A stretch of DNA of 64,000 bases from an uncultured Lachnobacterium sp. (GTDB lineage Bacteria; Bacillota; Clostridia; Lachnospirales; Lachnospiraceae). This document shows positions 26,170 to 35,515 of this stretch, piece by piece (the stretch's first letter is position 1; every line of letters starts with the position of its first letter). Under the pieces are notes generated by a model. It worked only from the letters and a program-made list of their open reading frames with translations. It was not told the DNA's origin and did no database searches. The position numbers were made by a program, and so were the translations under genes. Where the stretch lies: contig URSS01000008.1 in NCBI GenBank assembly GCA_900550545.1, positions 1 through 64,000 of the forward strand, read 5' to 3'.

Positions 26170-27001
26170 AAAGACAAAAAAAGTGAGAGTCATTCCGGGA
26201 TATCACCTGACTTTGGGAATCACGGTGACGATGCTTTCGCTCATAGTGCTGATTCCATTAGCATCGGTGCTTGTATATGCACTGAAATTGTCCCCATCGG
26301 AATTTTTTCGGCTGGTTACCAAACCAAACATCCTGCATGCCTTCCGGACCAGCATTCTGTGTTCCCTGGTGGCAGCGCTGATCAACTGTATATTTGGAGT
26401 GATCATCGCCTGGGTGTTGGTGAAATACGATTTTCCGGGTAAACGGATTTTAGATGGATGCATTGAATTGCCGTTTGCACTTCCGACAGCGGTGGCAGGT
26501 ATTACGCTGTCAAAGATGTATTCGGAAACCGGAATTCTTGGAAAGCCGCTTGCATCACTTGGAATAAAAGTTTCCTATACCCATTTGGGACTGATCATCG
26601 CACTTATTTTTATTGGTATTCCATTTGTTATTCGTGCGGTGCAGCCGGTACTTGAAAAGCTGGATGGACAGTATGAGGAGGCCGCATTTATGCTGGGAGC
26701 TTCCCGGATGCAGACTTTTTATAAAGTTATCATACCTGAACTTCGGCCGGCAATCCTGACTGGTTTTGGACTTGCCTTTGCACGAGGCATCGGTGAATAC
26801 GGCAGTGTTATTTACATATCGGGAAACAGTGCAAGAGAACAGACGCAGGTTGTATCCTATGTCATCATGCAGAAACTTGGATATATTGATTATGCCAGTG
26901 CCACGGCGATCGCGCTGGTAATGCTGATACTTTCTTTCCTGATTCTTCTGGCGGTCAACATTGTACAGATGCGGCAGTCAGCGAGAACGAACATATTGTA
27001 A
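26150..27001 (+). CDS. cysT: Sulfate ABC transporter permease CysT
   Basis: 283 residues from ATG 26150, inside the end of the binding-protein gene. A basic N terminus (KSTTSKKTKK) is followed by six membrane segments. The permease coupling loop reads EEAAFMLGASRMQTFYKVIIPEL. It forms a heterodimeric channel with CysW. GATGGAG serves as ribosome site. The longer frame from 26111 has no good site. Confidence 0.92.
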   Translation: MKSTTSKKTKKVRVIPGYHLTLGITVTMLSLIVLIPLASVLVYALKLSPSEFFRLVTKPNILHAFRTSILCSLVAALINCIFGVIIAWVLVKYDFPGKRILDGCIELPFALPTAVAGITLSKMYSETGILGKPLASLGIKVSYTHLGLIIALIFIGIPFVIRAVQPVLEKLDGQYEEAAFMLGASRMQTFYKVIIPELRPAILTGFGLAFARGIGEYGSVIYISGNSAREQTQVVSYVIMQKLGYIDYASATAIALVMLILSFLILLAVNIVQMRQSARTNIL

Positions 27002-27028
27002 GGAAATGGAAGCAAAGAGGATTTACAC

Positions 27029-27889
27029 ATGGAGCAGAAGAGAGAGGAACGAAAAAACAAAATAACAAAAGCAGTACTCATTACTATCAGTGTACTTTTC
27101 ATTGGATTCATGCTGATTTTACCGCTTTTTTCCATTCTATTCAGTGCGTTGAAAGAGGGAATCGGCTTTTATCTGGAAGCGATTTCCACGGAATATGTAA
27201 AAAGCGCCCTGCTGGTCACTTTACTGGCGACTGTGATTGCAGTGGTTGTGAATACGTTCTTCGGAATCGTAGCTGCGTGGCTTTTGACAAAGTTCTCCTT
27301 CCGTGGAAAGCAGATTCTGGCGACTTTGATCGATATTCCGTTTTCTATTTCTCCGGTCATCGTTGGTCTGGCATTCCTGATGACCTTTGGAAGACTGGGA
27401 TGGACATATCCTGGCATTCGTGCAATCAACCATCTGCTTGGCACGAATATCCGTATCACGTTTGCACTGCCGGGTGTGGTACTTGCCACAATTTTTGTAA
27501 CCTTTCCTTATGTTTCGCGTGAGATCATTCCGATTCTGAATGCGGAGGGAAAGGACGAGGAAGAGGCCGCAGCGCTCATGGGAGCCGGTGGATTTAAGAT
27601 TTTTACAAAGATCACACTGCCGCAGATGAAATGGGGACTAATCTATGGAATCATTCTCTGTACGGCCCGTGCACTCGGAGAGTTCGGTGCAGTCAACGCA
27701 CTGTCCAAGACAAGAGGTGAGACATTTACCCTTCCTCTTGAGATCGATGCTTTGTACATGTCGGGAACGGATACTTCCATTACAGCAGCGTTTGCGGTAT
27801 CATCCATATTGGTACTGATTGCCATTGTTGTACTGGTTATCCGCAACATTTTTGAATATAGAAATAAAAAGAGCAGCGCACCGCGTTAA
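27029..27889 (+). CDS. cysW: Sulfate ABC transporter permease CysW
   Basis: 286 residues with six membrane segments and the coupling loop EEEAAALMGAGGFKIFTKITLPQ. The GALGEFGAV-type motif (CTARALGEFGAVNALS) is typical of sulfate and molybdate permeases. It pairs with CysT and is followed by the ATPase gene. Confidence 0.93.
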   Translation: MEQKREERKNKITKAVLITISVLFIGFMLILPLFSILFSALKEGIGFYLEAISTEYVKSALLVTLLATVIAVVVNTFFGIVAAWLLTKFSFRGKQILATLIDIPFSISPVIVGLAFLMTFGRLGWTYPGIRAINHLLGTNIRITFALPGVVLATIFVTFPYVSREIIPILNAEGKDEEEAAALMGAGGFKIFTKITLPQMKWGLIYGIILCTARALGEFGAVNALSKTRGETFTLPLEIDALYMSGTDTSITAAFAVSSILVLIAIVVLVIRNIFEYRNKKSSAPR

Positions 27890-27910
27890 TCACAATGGGA
27901 GGAAAAAGAA

Positions 27911-28969
27911 ATGTACGTAGAAATGAAAGATATTTGCAAAAATTACGGCGATTTCAGGGCTTCCGACCATGTGAGCTTTGGGATTGAAAAAGGAAAACTG
28001 GTGGCATTGCTCGGACCGTCCGGAAGTGGCAAGACAACGCTGCTTCGTATGATCGCAGGACTTGAGACACCGAATTCCGGTGATATTTACATCGACGGAC
28101 AGCGTGTCAACGATGTTCCGGCAGCCAAAAGAGGCATTGGCTTTGTATTTCAGAATTACGCATTGTTCCGTTACATGACGGTATATGATAATGTGGCATT
28201 TGGTCTTGAACTGATGAAGATGCCGAAGAAAGAAATTAAAAAACGCGTCACGGAGCTTTTGGAGCTGACCGGACTTTCCGGAATGGAGAAACGGTATCCG
28301 AACCAGCTTTCCGGTGGACAGAGACAGCGTGTGGCTTTTGCCCGGGCGCTTGCACCGAATCCGCAGGTATTGCTTTTGGATGAGCCGTTTGCGGCGATTG
28401 ACGCAAAGGTGCGTACAGAACTTCGTACCTGGCTCAAAGAGATGGTGACAAAGCTTGGAATCACAAGCATATTTGTAACCCACGACCAGGATGAGGCGGT
28501 GGAAGTGGCCGACGAGATCATTATCACGAACCACGGAAGAATCGAGCAGTTAGGTACACCGATGGAGATATACAAATCGCCGGATACGCCGTTTGTGGCA
28601 CAGTTTATCGGCAGATCTTCCGTCGTGGAGCATTATGATAAATTAAAAGGATTTGATCCGGTCGAAGGTGCGCATCACGCAGTCCTGCGTCCGGAATTTG
28701 TAAAATTATCCAGAAGTGAACCGGAGCGCTATATCAGTGCAACGGAGACCGGAATTGTCAAAGACATTGTTTTCCGGGGGAATCATCTGGATATTGTAGT
28801 GGATATCGATGGCATAGAGATCGTAGCGGAGCGCTCATTAGAAAAAGATGCGTTGTCCATTGACGAAAAAGTATATGTCCTGATCTACCGTTTATACATC
28901 TTTGATGAGCATCAGACCTATCTGGTGGAGAATCAGGAGATGCAGGTAGACGATGTATTCTATATTTAG
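27911..28969 (+). CDS. cysA: Sulfate ABC transporter ATP-binding protein CysA
   Basis: 352 residues. Walker A GPSGSGKTTL, Q-loop FVFQNYALF, signature LSGGQRQR, Walker B VLLLDEPFAAID and the switch histidine in VTHDQ are all present. The C-terminal third is a TOBE-like regulatory domain. It powers sulfate uptake through CysTW. GGGAGGAAAAA lies upstream of the ATG. Confidence 0.95.
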   Translation: MYVEMKDICKNYGDFRASDHVSFGIEKGKLVALLGPSGSGKTTLLRMIAGLETPNSGDIYIDGQRVNDVPAAKRGIGFVFQNYALFRYMTVYDNVAFGLELMKMPKKEIKKRVTELLELTGLSGMEKRYPNQLSGGQRQRVAFARALAPNPQVLLLDEPFAAIDAKVRTELRTWLKEMVTKLGITSIFVTHDQDEAVEVADEIIITNHGRIEQLGTPMEIYKSPDTPFVAQFIGRSSVVEHYDKLKGFDPVEGAHHAVLRPEFVKLSRSEPERYISATETGIVKDIVFRGNHLDIVVDIDGIEIVAERSLEKDALSIDEKVYVLIYRLYIFDEHQTYLVENQEMQVDDVFYI

Positions 28970-28981
28970 GAAGGAGCCGAT

Positions 28982-30691
28982 ATGAAGATCGAACAGAAAG
29001 AAGTTCTTTATACAGATATATTAATCATAGGTGGTGGTACCGCAGGCTGTTATGCGGCGATGACGATTCGCGAACATTCCGATTATTCCGTAGTGATCGC
29101 GGAGAAAGCAAACATCAAGCGAAGCGGCTGTCTGGCAGCCGGTGTCAACGCCTTGAATGCCTATATTGTAAAAGGCAGAAAGCCGCAGGATTATGTGGAT
29201 TACGCAAAAAAGGATGCAGACAATATTGTCCGTGAGGACCTGCTTCTGACGATGTCGGAGGGACTCAACCGTGTCACTGCAAAGATGGAACAGCTTGGTC
29301 TTGTCATCTTAAAGGATGAAAATGGAGAGTATGTTGCCAGAGGAAACCGGAACATCAAGATCAACGGAGAAAACTTTAAGCCGCTGCTTGCAGACGCGGT
29401 AGCAAAGCTTTCCGATGTGACCGTCATCAATCAGTTGAATATCACCGATTATATTGTAAAAGACAATCACATCGAAGGTGCCTATGGATTTTCGATTGCA
29501 AAGCAGAAAGCTTATGAGATCCGGGCAAAGAAAGTGCTGATCGCAACCGGAGGTGCAGCTGGATTATATAAGCCGAACAATCCGGGCTTTTCCCGTCACA
29601 AGATGTGGTACCCGCCATTTAATACAGGTGCAGGATACGCCATGGGAATCCGAAGCGGTGCAGAGATGACAACATTTGAGATGCGTTTCATTGCACTGCG
29701 ATGCAAAGACACCATCGCACCGACCGGAACGATTGCACAGGGGGTTGGTGCAAAGCAGGTAAATTCCCTTGGAGAAGTGTATGAGACAAAATATGGTCTG
29801 ACAACTTCCCAGCGTGTGTACGGAACCGTGCAGGAAAACTTAGAGGGACGAGGACCGTGTTATCTGCGGACAGAGGGCATTACGCCGGAACAGGATGAAT
29901 CTCTTCGCAAAGCGTATTTGAACATGGCGCCTAGCCAGACCTTAAAATGGGTCGAGGCCGGCAAAAATCCAAGCCAGCAGAATGTAGAAATTGAGGGAAC
30001 CGAGCCTTATATCGTCGGTGGTCATACTGCAAGCGGTTACTGGGTAGACACGAATCGTGAGACAACGATTCACGGGCTTTTTGCAGCAGGTGATGTGGCA
30101 GGCGGATGTCCGCAGAAGTATGTTACCGGCGCACTGGTCGAAGGTGAGATTGCAGCGTTACGTATGGTAGAGCAGCTGGATGCCGAAAGCAGGGCAGAAG
30201 ATGAGGCACAGGAGAGTGAACTCGTCGCAGTTGCGGCATTGGAGGACAAAGCGGCGGAATATGATGCCATCCTTCAGAGAGAACATGCACTGTTTACGGT
30301 AGAACAGCTTGAGGAAGCCATGCAGAAAGTTATGGACCAGTATGCCGGAGGAATTGGTACACATTACCAGTTCAACGGGAAGCAGCTTGCCATGGCGGAA
30401 GAAAAAATCCGACAGTTGCAGGTGCTTGCAGAAGGACTGAAAGCCGAAGATATGCATGAGCTGATGTTTGTGTATGAATTAAAGGAACGCCTGACGGTAT
30501 GCCTTTCCGTGATCGCACATCTCGGCGCACGAAAAGAAACCCGCTGGCATAGTTTTGCAGAGAATCTGGATTATCCACAGAAGAGTGACGAGTGGTTACG
30601 CTATGTCAACTCCCGCCTGGTGGATGGAAAGATAGAAATTATATACCGGGATCTGGTAGAAGGAGGTACAACGTATGAGCATCGCAATTGA
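28982..30691 (+). CDS. aprA: Adenylylsulfate reductase, alpha (FAD) subunit
   Basis: 569 residues. The fumarate-reductase/AprA flavoprotein fold shows in IIGGGTAGCYAAM, CLAAGVNALNAY, the substrate region SRHKMWYPPFNTGAGYAMGI, EMRFIALRCKD, and AAGDVAGGCPQKYVTGALVEG. It reduces APS to sulfite and AMP with the iron-sulfur subunit next door. Here it lies between sulfate uptake and CysDN, so it acts in assimilation. No CysH-type reductase or CysC kinase is seen. It overlaps aprB by 17 bp. Confidence 0.9.
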   Translation: MKIEQKEVLYTDILIIGGGTAGCYAAMTIREHSDYSVVIAEKANIKRSGCLAAGVNALNAYIVKGRKPQDYVDYAKKDADNIVREDLLLTMSEGLNRVTAKMEQLGLVILKDENGEYVARGNRNIKINGENFKPLLADAVAKLSDVTVINQLNITDYIVKDNHIEGAYGFSIAKQKAYEIRAKKVLIATGGAAGLYKPNNPGFSRHKMWYPPFNTGAGYAMGIRSGAEMTTFEMRFIALRCKDTIAPTGTIAQGVGAKQVNSLGEVYETKYGLTTSQRVYGTVQENLEGRGPCYLRTEGITPEQDESLRKAYLNMAPSQTLKWVEAGKNPSQQNVEIEGTEPYIVGGHTASGYWVDTNRETTIHGLFAAGDVAGGCPQKYVTGALVEGEIAALRMVEQLDAESRAEDEAQESELVAVAALEDKAAEYDAILQREHALFTVEQLEEAMQKVMDQYAGGIGTHYQFNGKQLAMAEEKIRQLQVLAEGLKAEDMHELMFVYELKERLTVCLSVIAHLGARKETRWHSFAENLDYPQKSDEWLRYVNSRLVDGKIEIIYRDLVEGGTTYEHRN

Positions 30692-30989
30692 TTCTATGAA
30701 ATGCAGAGGATGTAAAAAGTGTACGGTTGTGTGCCCGGGCAGCCTCATCGAACTGAATGAGGAGAAGAAAGCATATATCCGTTATCCAAAGGATTGCTGG
30801 GGTTGTGCATCCTGCCTGAAAGAGTGTGCGTTTGGAGCCATATCCTTTTATCTTGGTGCAGATATCGGTGGCATGGGAAGTAAAATGACCGTGTCCAGTA
30901 AAGGAGATCTGTTGAACTGGCAGATCGAGAAAGCCGACGGCACAAAGGAAGTTATCGTAGTCAACAAGAAAGATTCTAATAAATATTAA
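30675..30989 (+). CDS. aprB: Adenylylsulfate reductase, beta (2x[4Fe-4S]) subunit
   Basis: 104 residues. Two four-cysteine clusters are visible: CRGCKKCTVVCPGS and CWGCASCLKECAFG, spaced as in AprB and bacterial ferredoxins. It passes electrons to the FAD of AprA. It is shorter than dissimilatory AprB (about 150 residues) and lacks the C-terminal tail that wraps AprA, as in other small assimilatory-type forms. AGAAGGAGG precedes the ATG within aprA. Confidence 0.88.
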   Translation: MSIAIDSMKCRGCKKCTVVCPGSLIELNEEKKAYIRYPKDCWGCASCLKECAFGAISFYLGADIGGMGSKMTVSSKGDLLNWQIEKADGTKEVIVVNKKDSNKY

Positions 30990-31011
30990 GGGAAACCAAA
31001 GGAGGAAAATC

Positions 31012-31911
31012 ATGAGTCGATTATCGCATCTTGACGCGTTAGAAGCGGAAGCTATCTATATTATCCGTGAGGTAGCAGCAGAGTGTGAAAAGCCGGTAAT
31101 GCTGTATTCCATCGGAAAGGACAGCTCGGTAATGTTACATCTTGCAATGAAAGCATTTTATCCGGAGAAGCCACCATTTCCATTCCTGCACGTAAATACA
31201 ACATGGAAGTTCAAGGAAATGATCAAATTCCGTGACGAGACAGCAAAGAAGCTTGGTATTGAAATGATTGAATATATTAATGAGGATGGTGTAAAACAGG
31301 GCATTAATCCATTTGACCACGGCAGTGCTTACACAGATATTATGAAAACGCAGGCATTAAAGCAGGCATTGAATAAATACGGATTTACTGCTGCATTTGG
31401 TGGTGGACGTCGTGACGAGGAAAAGTCCCGTGCCAAAGAAAGAATCTTTTCTTTCCGTAATGAGAACCATGCGTGGGATCCTAAGAATCAGAGACCGGAG
31501 ATGTGGAAACTTTACAATTCCAAGATTCATAAGGGAGAGAGTATCCGTGTATTCCCAATTTCTAACTGGACAGAGACCGATATCTGGGAGTACATCAAGA
31601 GAGAAAATATCGATATCGTGCCACTGTACTTTGCAGCAAAACGTCCGGTCATCGAGCGTGACGGCCAGATTATCATGGTAGATGATGACCGCCTGAAACT
31701 CCGTCCGGGTGAGAAGATGGAGTACAAGAATGTACGTTTCCGTACACTTGGCTGCTATCCACTGACAGGTGGTATTGAATCAAATGCAACTACATTGGAT
31801 GAAATCATTGATGAGACCTTAAGTGCTGTAGAATCCGAGCGTACGACCCGTGTCATTGACAACGAGGCAGCCGGCAGCATGGAACGAAGAAAGAGGGAGG
31901 GTTATTTCTAA
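31012..31911 (+). CDS. cysD: Sulfate adenylyltransferase subunit CysD
   Basis: 299 residues, the PP-loop ATP pyrophosphatase-type subunit that adenylates sulfate. The modified P-loop is LYSIGKDSSVMLHLA. The conserved GGGRRDEEKSRAKERIFSFR and FPISNWTETDIWEYI segments match CysD. It acts with the GTPase CysN, 1 bp downstream. AAAGGAGG precedes the start. Confidence 0.96.
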   Translation: MSRLSHLDALEAEAIYIIREVAAECEKPVMLYSIGKDSSVMLHLAMKAFYPEKPPFPFLHVNTTWKFKEMIKFRDETAKKLGIEMIEYINEDGVKQGINPFDHGSAYTDIMKTQALKQALNKYGFTAAFGGGRRDEEKSRAKERIFSFRNENHAWDPKNQRPEMWKLYNSKIHKGESIRVFPISNWTETDIWEYIKRENIDIVPLYFAAKRPVIERDGQIIMVDDDRLKLRPGEKMEYKNVRFRTLGCYPLTGGIESNATTLDEIIDETLSAVESERTTRVIDNEAAGSMERRKREGYF

Positions 31912-31912
31912 A

Positions 31913-33607
31913 ATGAGCGGATTACTTAAATTTATTACCTGCGGCAGTGTCGACGATGGAAAGTCCACACTGATCGGACATATTTTATACGATTCTAAAC
32001 TGCTTTACGCAGATCAGGAAAAAGCACTGGAACTTGATTCAAAAGTGGGAAGCCGTGGTGGAGCCATCGATTATTCTCTCCTTCTGGACGGACTGATGGC
32101 AGAGCGTGAGCAGGGTATCACAATCGACGTTGCTTACCGTTATTTCACAACCGATAAGAGAAGCTTTATCGTAGCAGACACACCGGGACATGAAGAGTAT
32201 ACAAGAAACATGGCAGTAGGTGCTTCCTTTGCAGACCTTGCAGTAATCCTTGTAGATGCAAAGCAGGGAGTGCTGGTACAGACAAGAAGACACGCAAGAA
32301 TCTGCTCCCTCATGGGAATCAAATATTTTGTCTTTGCAGTAAACAAAATGGATCTGGTAGATTACAGTGAAGCACGCTTTAACGAGATCGTGGCACAGAT
32401 TGACGAGTTATCTAAGGAACTTTCCCTTGCAAGCGTCAAAATCATTCCGGTTTCTGCAACCGAAGGTGACAACGTAACAAAGCGTTCCGACAAGATGGAC
32501 TGGTACAAGGGAGAAGTACTTCTTTCATATCTTGAAGATATTGATGTCAGCGAGAAAAAGCAGGAAGAGGGCTTTTATATGCCGGTACAGCGTGTATGCC
32601 GTCCGGATCATACATTCCGTGGTTTTCAGGGACAGATCGAGAGCGGAAGCATTTCCGTTGGCGATGATATTATTACCCTGCCAAGCAATGAGCATGCAAA
32701 GGTAAAGAGCATTCTGGTCGGTGACAAGAATGCAGATACTGCAGATGAAGGTCGTCCGGTAACCATTCAGCTCGATAAAGAAGTGGACGTTTCGAGAGGT
32801 TGTGTTCTGACAACTACACATCTGCCGGTCAGCAAGAACTTCACAGCAACTATTCTGTGGATGGATGATCAGGAACTTACTGTGGGCAAGGATTATCTGG
32901 TAAAACTCGGAACCAAGACAATTCCTGGTATCCTGAAGAATATCCAGTACAAGATCGATGTCAATACCGGAGAGTACATTCCGGTCGGACGCCTGAAAAA
33001 GAACGAGATTGCCGTATGTGATATCGTTCTTCAGGAAGAAATCGTACTCGATGCATTTCTGACACACAAGACATTGGGTGAACTGATTCTGATTGATCGT
33101 ATCACAAACATGACATCTGCATGTGGTGTAGTAGAAAATCCGGAACTTGATGAGAGCAAAGATGTAAAATGTGCTTTTGTATCCGGAAACCTGAAAGCAA
33201 ACGGTGACATTTTCGAAGAGTTCTATTATGACCTCGAGAGCATGACTGTATTTAAAGTACATCCATCCGGAAATACCTATACAATCGGTGATGAGATTCC
33301 AGTCAGCGGAGAATCTTACCAGTATCCGGATTCTTTCGATATTGTAGTTCTTCGTGATCAGGTAGCCGTATCTGTACGCGACAAAAAGATTACAGCGATC
33401 ATTCCACTGGCTGATTACAGCTATCAGAATGTGCCGGTAATCAATGGACGTGGATTTGCTGTTCATGCACAGTCTGCAGCAGATATTGATGCATTTAAGG
33501 CAGAACTTGCAGCAGAAGGCGAAAGCATTTCTGAGAATTTCTTCAATAAATGGGTAGACTTTGAGACATATCGTAAGATTGTGTTCAAGGATCAGCATTG
33601 GAATTAA
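31913..33607 (+). CDS. cysN: Sulfate adenylyltransferase subunit CysN (GTPase) with C-terminal extension
   Basis: 564 residues from ATG 31913; the longer frame from 31850 lies in cysD. GTPase motifs: GSVDDGKSTLIGH, DTPGHEEYTRN and NKMD. EF-Tu-like domains 2 and 3 follow. CysN alone is usually near 475 residues, and the CysNC fusion near 630 has an APS kinase with a P-loop. Here an extra 130 or so residues follow MTSACGVVENPELDES and contain no P-loop, so it is not CysC. GTP hydrolysis drives APS formation by CysD. The half-site array begins 6 bp after the stop. Confidence 0.93.
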   Translation: MSGLLKFITCGSVDDGKSTLIGHILYDSKLLYADQEKALELDSKVGSRGGAIDYSLLLDGLMAEREQGITIDVAYRYFTTDKRSFIVADTPGHEEYTRNMAVGASFADLAVILVDAKQGVLVQTRRHARICSLMGIKYFVFAVNKMDLVDYSEARFNEIVAQIDELSKELSLASVKIIPVSATEGDNVTKRSDKMDWYKGEVLLSYLEDIDVSEKKQEEGFYMPVQRVCRPDHTFRGFQGQIESGSISVGDDIITLPSNEHAKVKSILVGDKNADTADEGRPVTIQLDKEVDVSRGCVLTTTHLPVSKNFTATILWMDDQELTVGKDYLVKLGTKTIPGILKNIQYKIDVNTGEYIPVGRLKKNEIAVCDIVLQEEIVLDAFLTHKTLGELILIDRITNMTSACGVVENPELDESKDVKCAFVSGNLKANGDIFEEFYYDLESMTVFKVHPSGNTYTIGDEIPVSGESYQYPDSFDIVVLRDQVAVSVRDKKITAIIPLADYSYQNVPVINGRGFAVHAQSAADIDAFKAELAAEGESISENFFNKWVDFETYRKIVFKDQHWN

Positions 33608-33613
33608 TCTTGT

Positions 33614-33849
33614 GGACATATGTAAAAAAATAGAAAAGTAATGTCCTCAAAAAACACAAAGATTGGACATATGCAGAATATATGATAAAATATGTCCTGT
33701 AAACAAACATTTTTTGGATTAAATTTCGGATATTCAATACATATGTCCAATGTAAGAAAAAAACAAGGACATTATTAAGAAGGAAAATTGTATATGTCCA
33801 AAAAGTGAAAATTATGAGGACTTAATAATAAAATTTTTTGTATATGTCC
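33614..33849. repeat. Array of ten alternating GGACAT/ATGTCC half-sites, 51-bp period
   Basis: Half-sites begin at 33614(-), 33641(+), 33665(-), 33692(+), 33716(-, GGATTA), 33743(+), 33767(-), 33794(+), 33818(-, GGACTT) and 33844(+). Plus means ATGTCC; minus means GGACAT. Centre distances are 27, 24, 27, 24, 27, 24, 27, 24 and 26 bp, so the orientation pattern repeats every 51 bp. The A-rich sequence between half-sites is not conserved. The best copies extend to (T/C)ATATGTCCAA. It lies between the cysN stop and a terminator, so it would be transcribed as a 3' UTR. Function unknown. Confidence 0.85.
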
Positions 33850-33887
33850 AAATGACGGAAATTAATCTGTGTAGAGATGAATATTAA

Positions 33888-33918
33888 AGAGTGGGAAGCA
33901 TTGTCTTCCCACTTTTTT
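33888..33918 (+). terminator. Terminator of the cysK-cysN transcript
   Basis: AGTGGGAAG pairs with CTTCCCACT around a CATTGT loop, followed by a T-run to 33918. It lies about 40 bp after the half-site array. Confidence 0.9.
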
Positions 33919-33998
33919 GATAAAAATACAACTAAAACATTAAAATAATCGGACAATTCTTAGACCTCGTTTGTATTATAAGTGAAAGGGGGGATACA

Positions 33999-34478
33999 GT
34001 GAAGAAAATAGTTCGATCGAATGATGAAATTGAAAGAATATATCATGAGTATAACAACATGATATACCGTATCTGCTTTGCTTATATGAAGAATGTTCCC
34101 GAGGCGGAGGACATGGTAAGTGATACCTTTGTTCAATTAATAAAGAAGGCACCATATTTTGAAAATGCAGAACATGAGAAGGCCTGGTTGATTCGGGTTG
34201 CAACGAATTTATGTAAAAATGCGTTAAAGCATTGGCAGACGAAATGTGTTCACATGGATGGAATGGAAGATATGTCGGGGAACGAAATGCATATTGATGA
34301 GACCATGGAAGCAATCCGAAATTTGCCTGATAAATATAAGACAGTTGTATATTTGTTTTATTACGAAGGATATAAAAGTGAAGAAATTGCAAAAATTTTA
34401 AAGAAACCTTCGTCGACTATCAGAAATCATTTAAAGGAGGCTAGAGGCATTTTGAAAGAAAGGCTGGGTGAGATTTGA
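33999..34478 (+). CDS. ECF-type RNA polymerase sigma factor
   Basis: 159 residues from GTG 33999, with AAAGGGGGG about 5 bp upstream. Region 2 (YNMIYRICFAYMKN, EAEDMVSDTFVQL) and region 4 (LPDKYKTVVYLFYYEGYKSEEIAKIL, helix-turn-helix) are present without region 3. It is followed at once by a membrane protein gene that probably encodes its anti-sigma factor. The pair sits between the two sulfur operons. Its regulon cannot be told from sequence. Confidence 0.9.
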   Translation: MKKIVRSNDEIERIYHEYNNMIYRICFAYMKNVPEAEDMVSDTFVQLIKKAPYFENAEHEKAWLIRVATNLCKNALKHWQTKCVHMDGMEDMSGNEMHIDETMEAIRNLPDKYKTVVYLFYYEGYKSEEIAKILKKPSSTIRNHLKEARGILKERLGEI

Positions 34479-35360
34479 TTGAAGAAAAATAAAGTGGCAC
34501 AATCTTGGGAAAAAATAGAATTGAATCATGAGAGTGATAATCGAATATTAAATGAACTGATTCTTCTGAATAGTAACTTTGAAAAAGATATGGAGACTCA
34601 ACAAAAGAACCTGGTAAAAAAATCCTTTATTCCGGTTATAGTTGGATTTGCGTTGTTTCTACTTGTTGGTTCTGTGTCTGCGGTCGTGTATGCACATTTG
34701 TTATCATCGGGAAAACTTTTATTTCATAAAGCAAATGAGTCATCGGATAACCATACGGATGTAACATTCGTTGTCGACGATACGACAAGAGTTAATACAA
34801 AGAGTTTTAAGGGAAACATAAAAGAATGCGAATCTATTATAAAGGATCAGGTAGTGGCCAACAATATGTATAGTTCGCAAAGCCCTTATGGAGTTGATAA
34901 ATCATTTGAAAATATTAGTGATGCACTTGAGTATATTGGATATGACAAGTTTGTATGGCCACAATTAGATGAAAAAACAAAAACCATAAATTTGTCTGTC
35001 AATGGAACACAAGAAGGAAAAATTACAGATCTTGCTTTGATTTCGAATTATAAAATTGTTGGAGCAATTGAGGCACAAACGGAAGCACGAATATTTACAG
35101 AAAACTATATTGGGGAAATTGGTGTAGGGGCAACAAGTTATTCGGATGATTTTCCGGGTGTTGATTATTCAGGAGAAACGGTTGTCAGGAATGGACGTGA
35201 ATTTTGGCTTGTAAACTCAACAGAATTTGAGGATGGCTGGCTTAATAAAATGGTATATTGGCAAGAAAATAATGTTGTTTATACATTTTCTGTTAGATAT
35301 AAGGAGGTGGATGAAAAAACGGTAACGGATTTGGCAATTTGTTGGATGAATAGTTTCTAA
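34479..35360 (+). CDS. Probable membrane anti-sigma factor
   Basis: 293 residues from TTG 34479, directly after the sigma gene's stop. The first 45 residues are cytoplasmic and charged. A single membrane helix follows (IPVIVGFALFLLVGSVSAVVYA), then about 220 extracellular residues. I recognise no named domain. Topology and coupling to the ECF gene are what suggest an anti-sigma role: the N-terminal part would bind sigma and the outside part sense a signal. Confidence 0.65.
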   Translation: MKKNKVAQSWEKIELNHESDNRILNELILLNSNFEKDMETQQKNLVKKSFIPVIVGFALFLLVGSVSAVVYAHLLSSGKLLFHKANESSDNHTDVTFVVDDTTRVNTKSFKGNIKECESIIKDQVVANNMYSSQSPYGVDKSFENISDALEYIGYDKFVWPQLDEKTKTINLSVNGTQEGKITDLALISNYKIVGAIEAQTEARIFTENYIGEIGVGATSYSDDFPGVDYSGETVVRNGREFWLVNSTEFEDGWLNKMVYWQENNVVYTFSVRYKEVDEKTVTDLAICWMNSF

Positions 35361-35372
35361 ATCATGTAGATC

Positions 35373-35435
35373 AATATCGGAACCATACTTGTTTTTGAAG
35401 AGAAAATAATGTTATGGTTCCGATATTTTTGTTTT
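35373..35435 (+). terminator. Terminator after the anti-sigma gene
   Basis: Perfect 15-bp stem: AATATCGGAACCATA (35373-35387) with its complement at 35413-35427, followed by TTTTGTTTTG. Confidence 0.9.
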
Positions 35436-35515
35436 GTAAAACTTAATCGGAATCCTTAAAATGCAAGTCAAAACCCATATCTTAGTATTCCTAGTAAAAT
35501 AGTGTAAATTATGTC

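Noticed and set aside
32525..33619. Long minus-strand open frame of 364 codons opposite cysN
   Set aside because: It is a mirror of a strongly coding plus-strand GTPase gene, rich in Cys, Ile and Phe in no family pattern, and has no ribosome site.
33614..33849. Reading the cysN-downstream array as a CRISPR
   Set aside because: Only 6-10 bp are conserved per site and they alternate in orientation. CRISPR repeats are 23 bp or more, near-identical and in one direction, and no cas gene is present.
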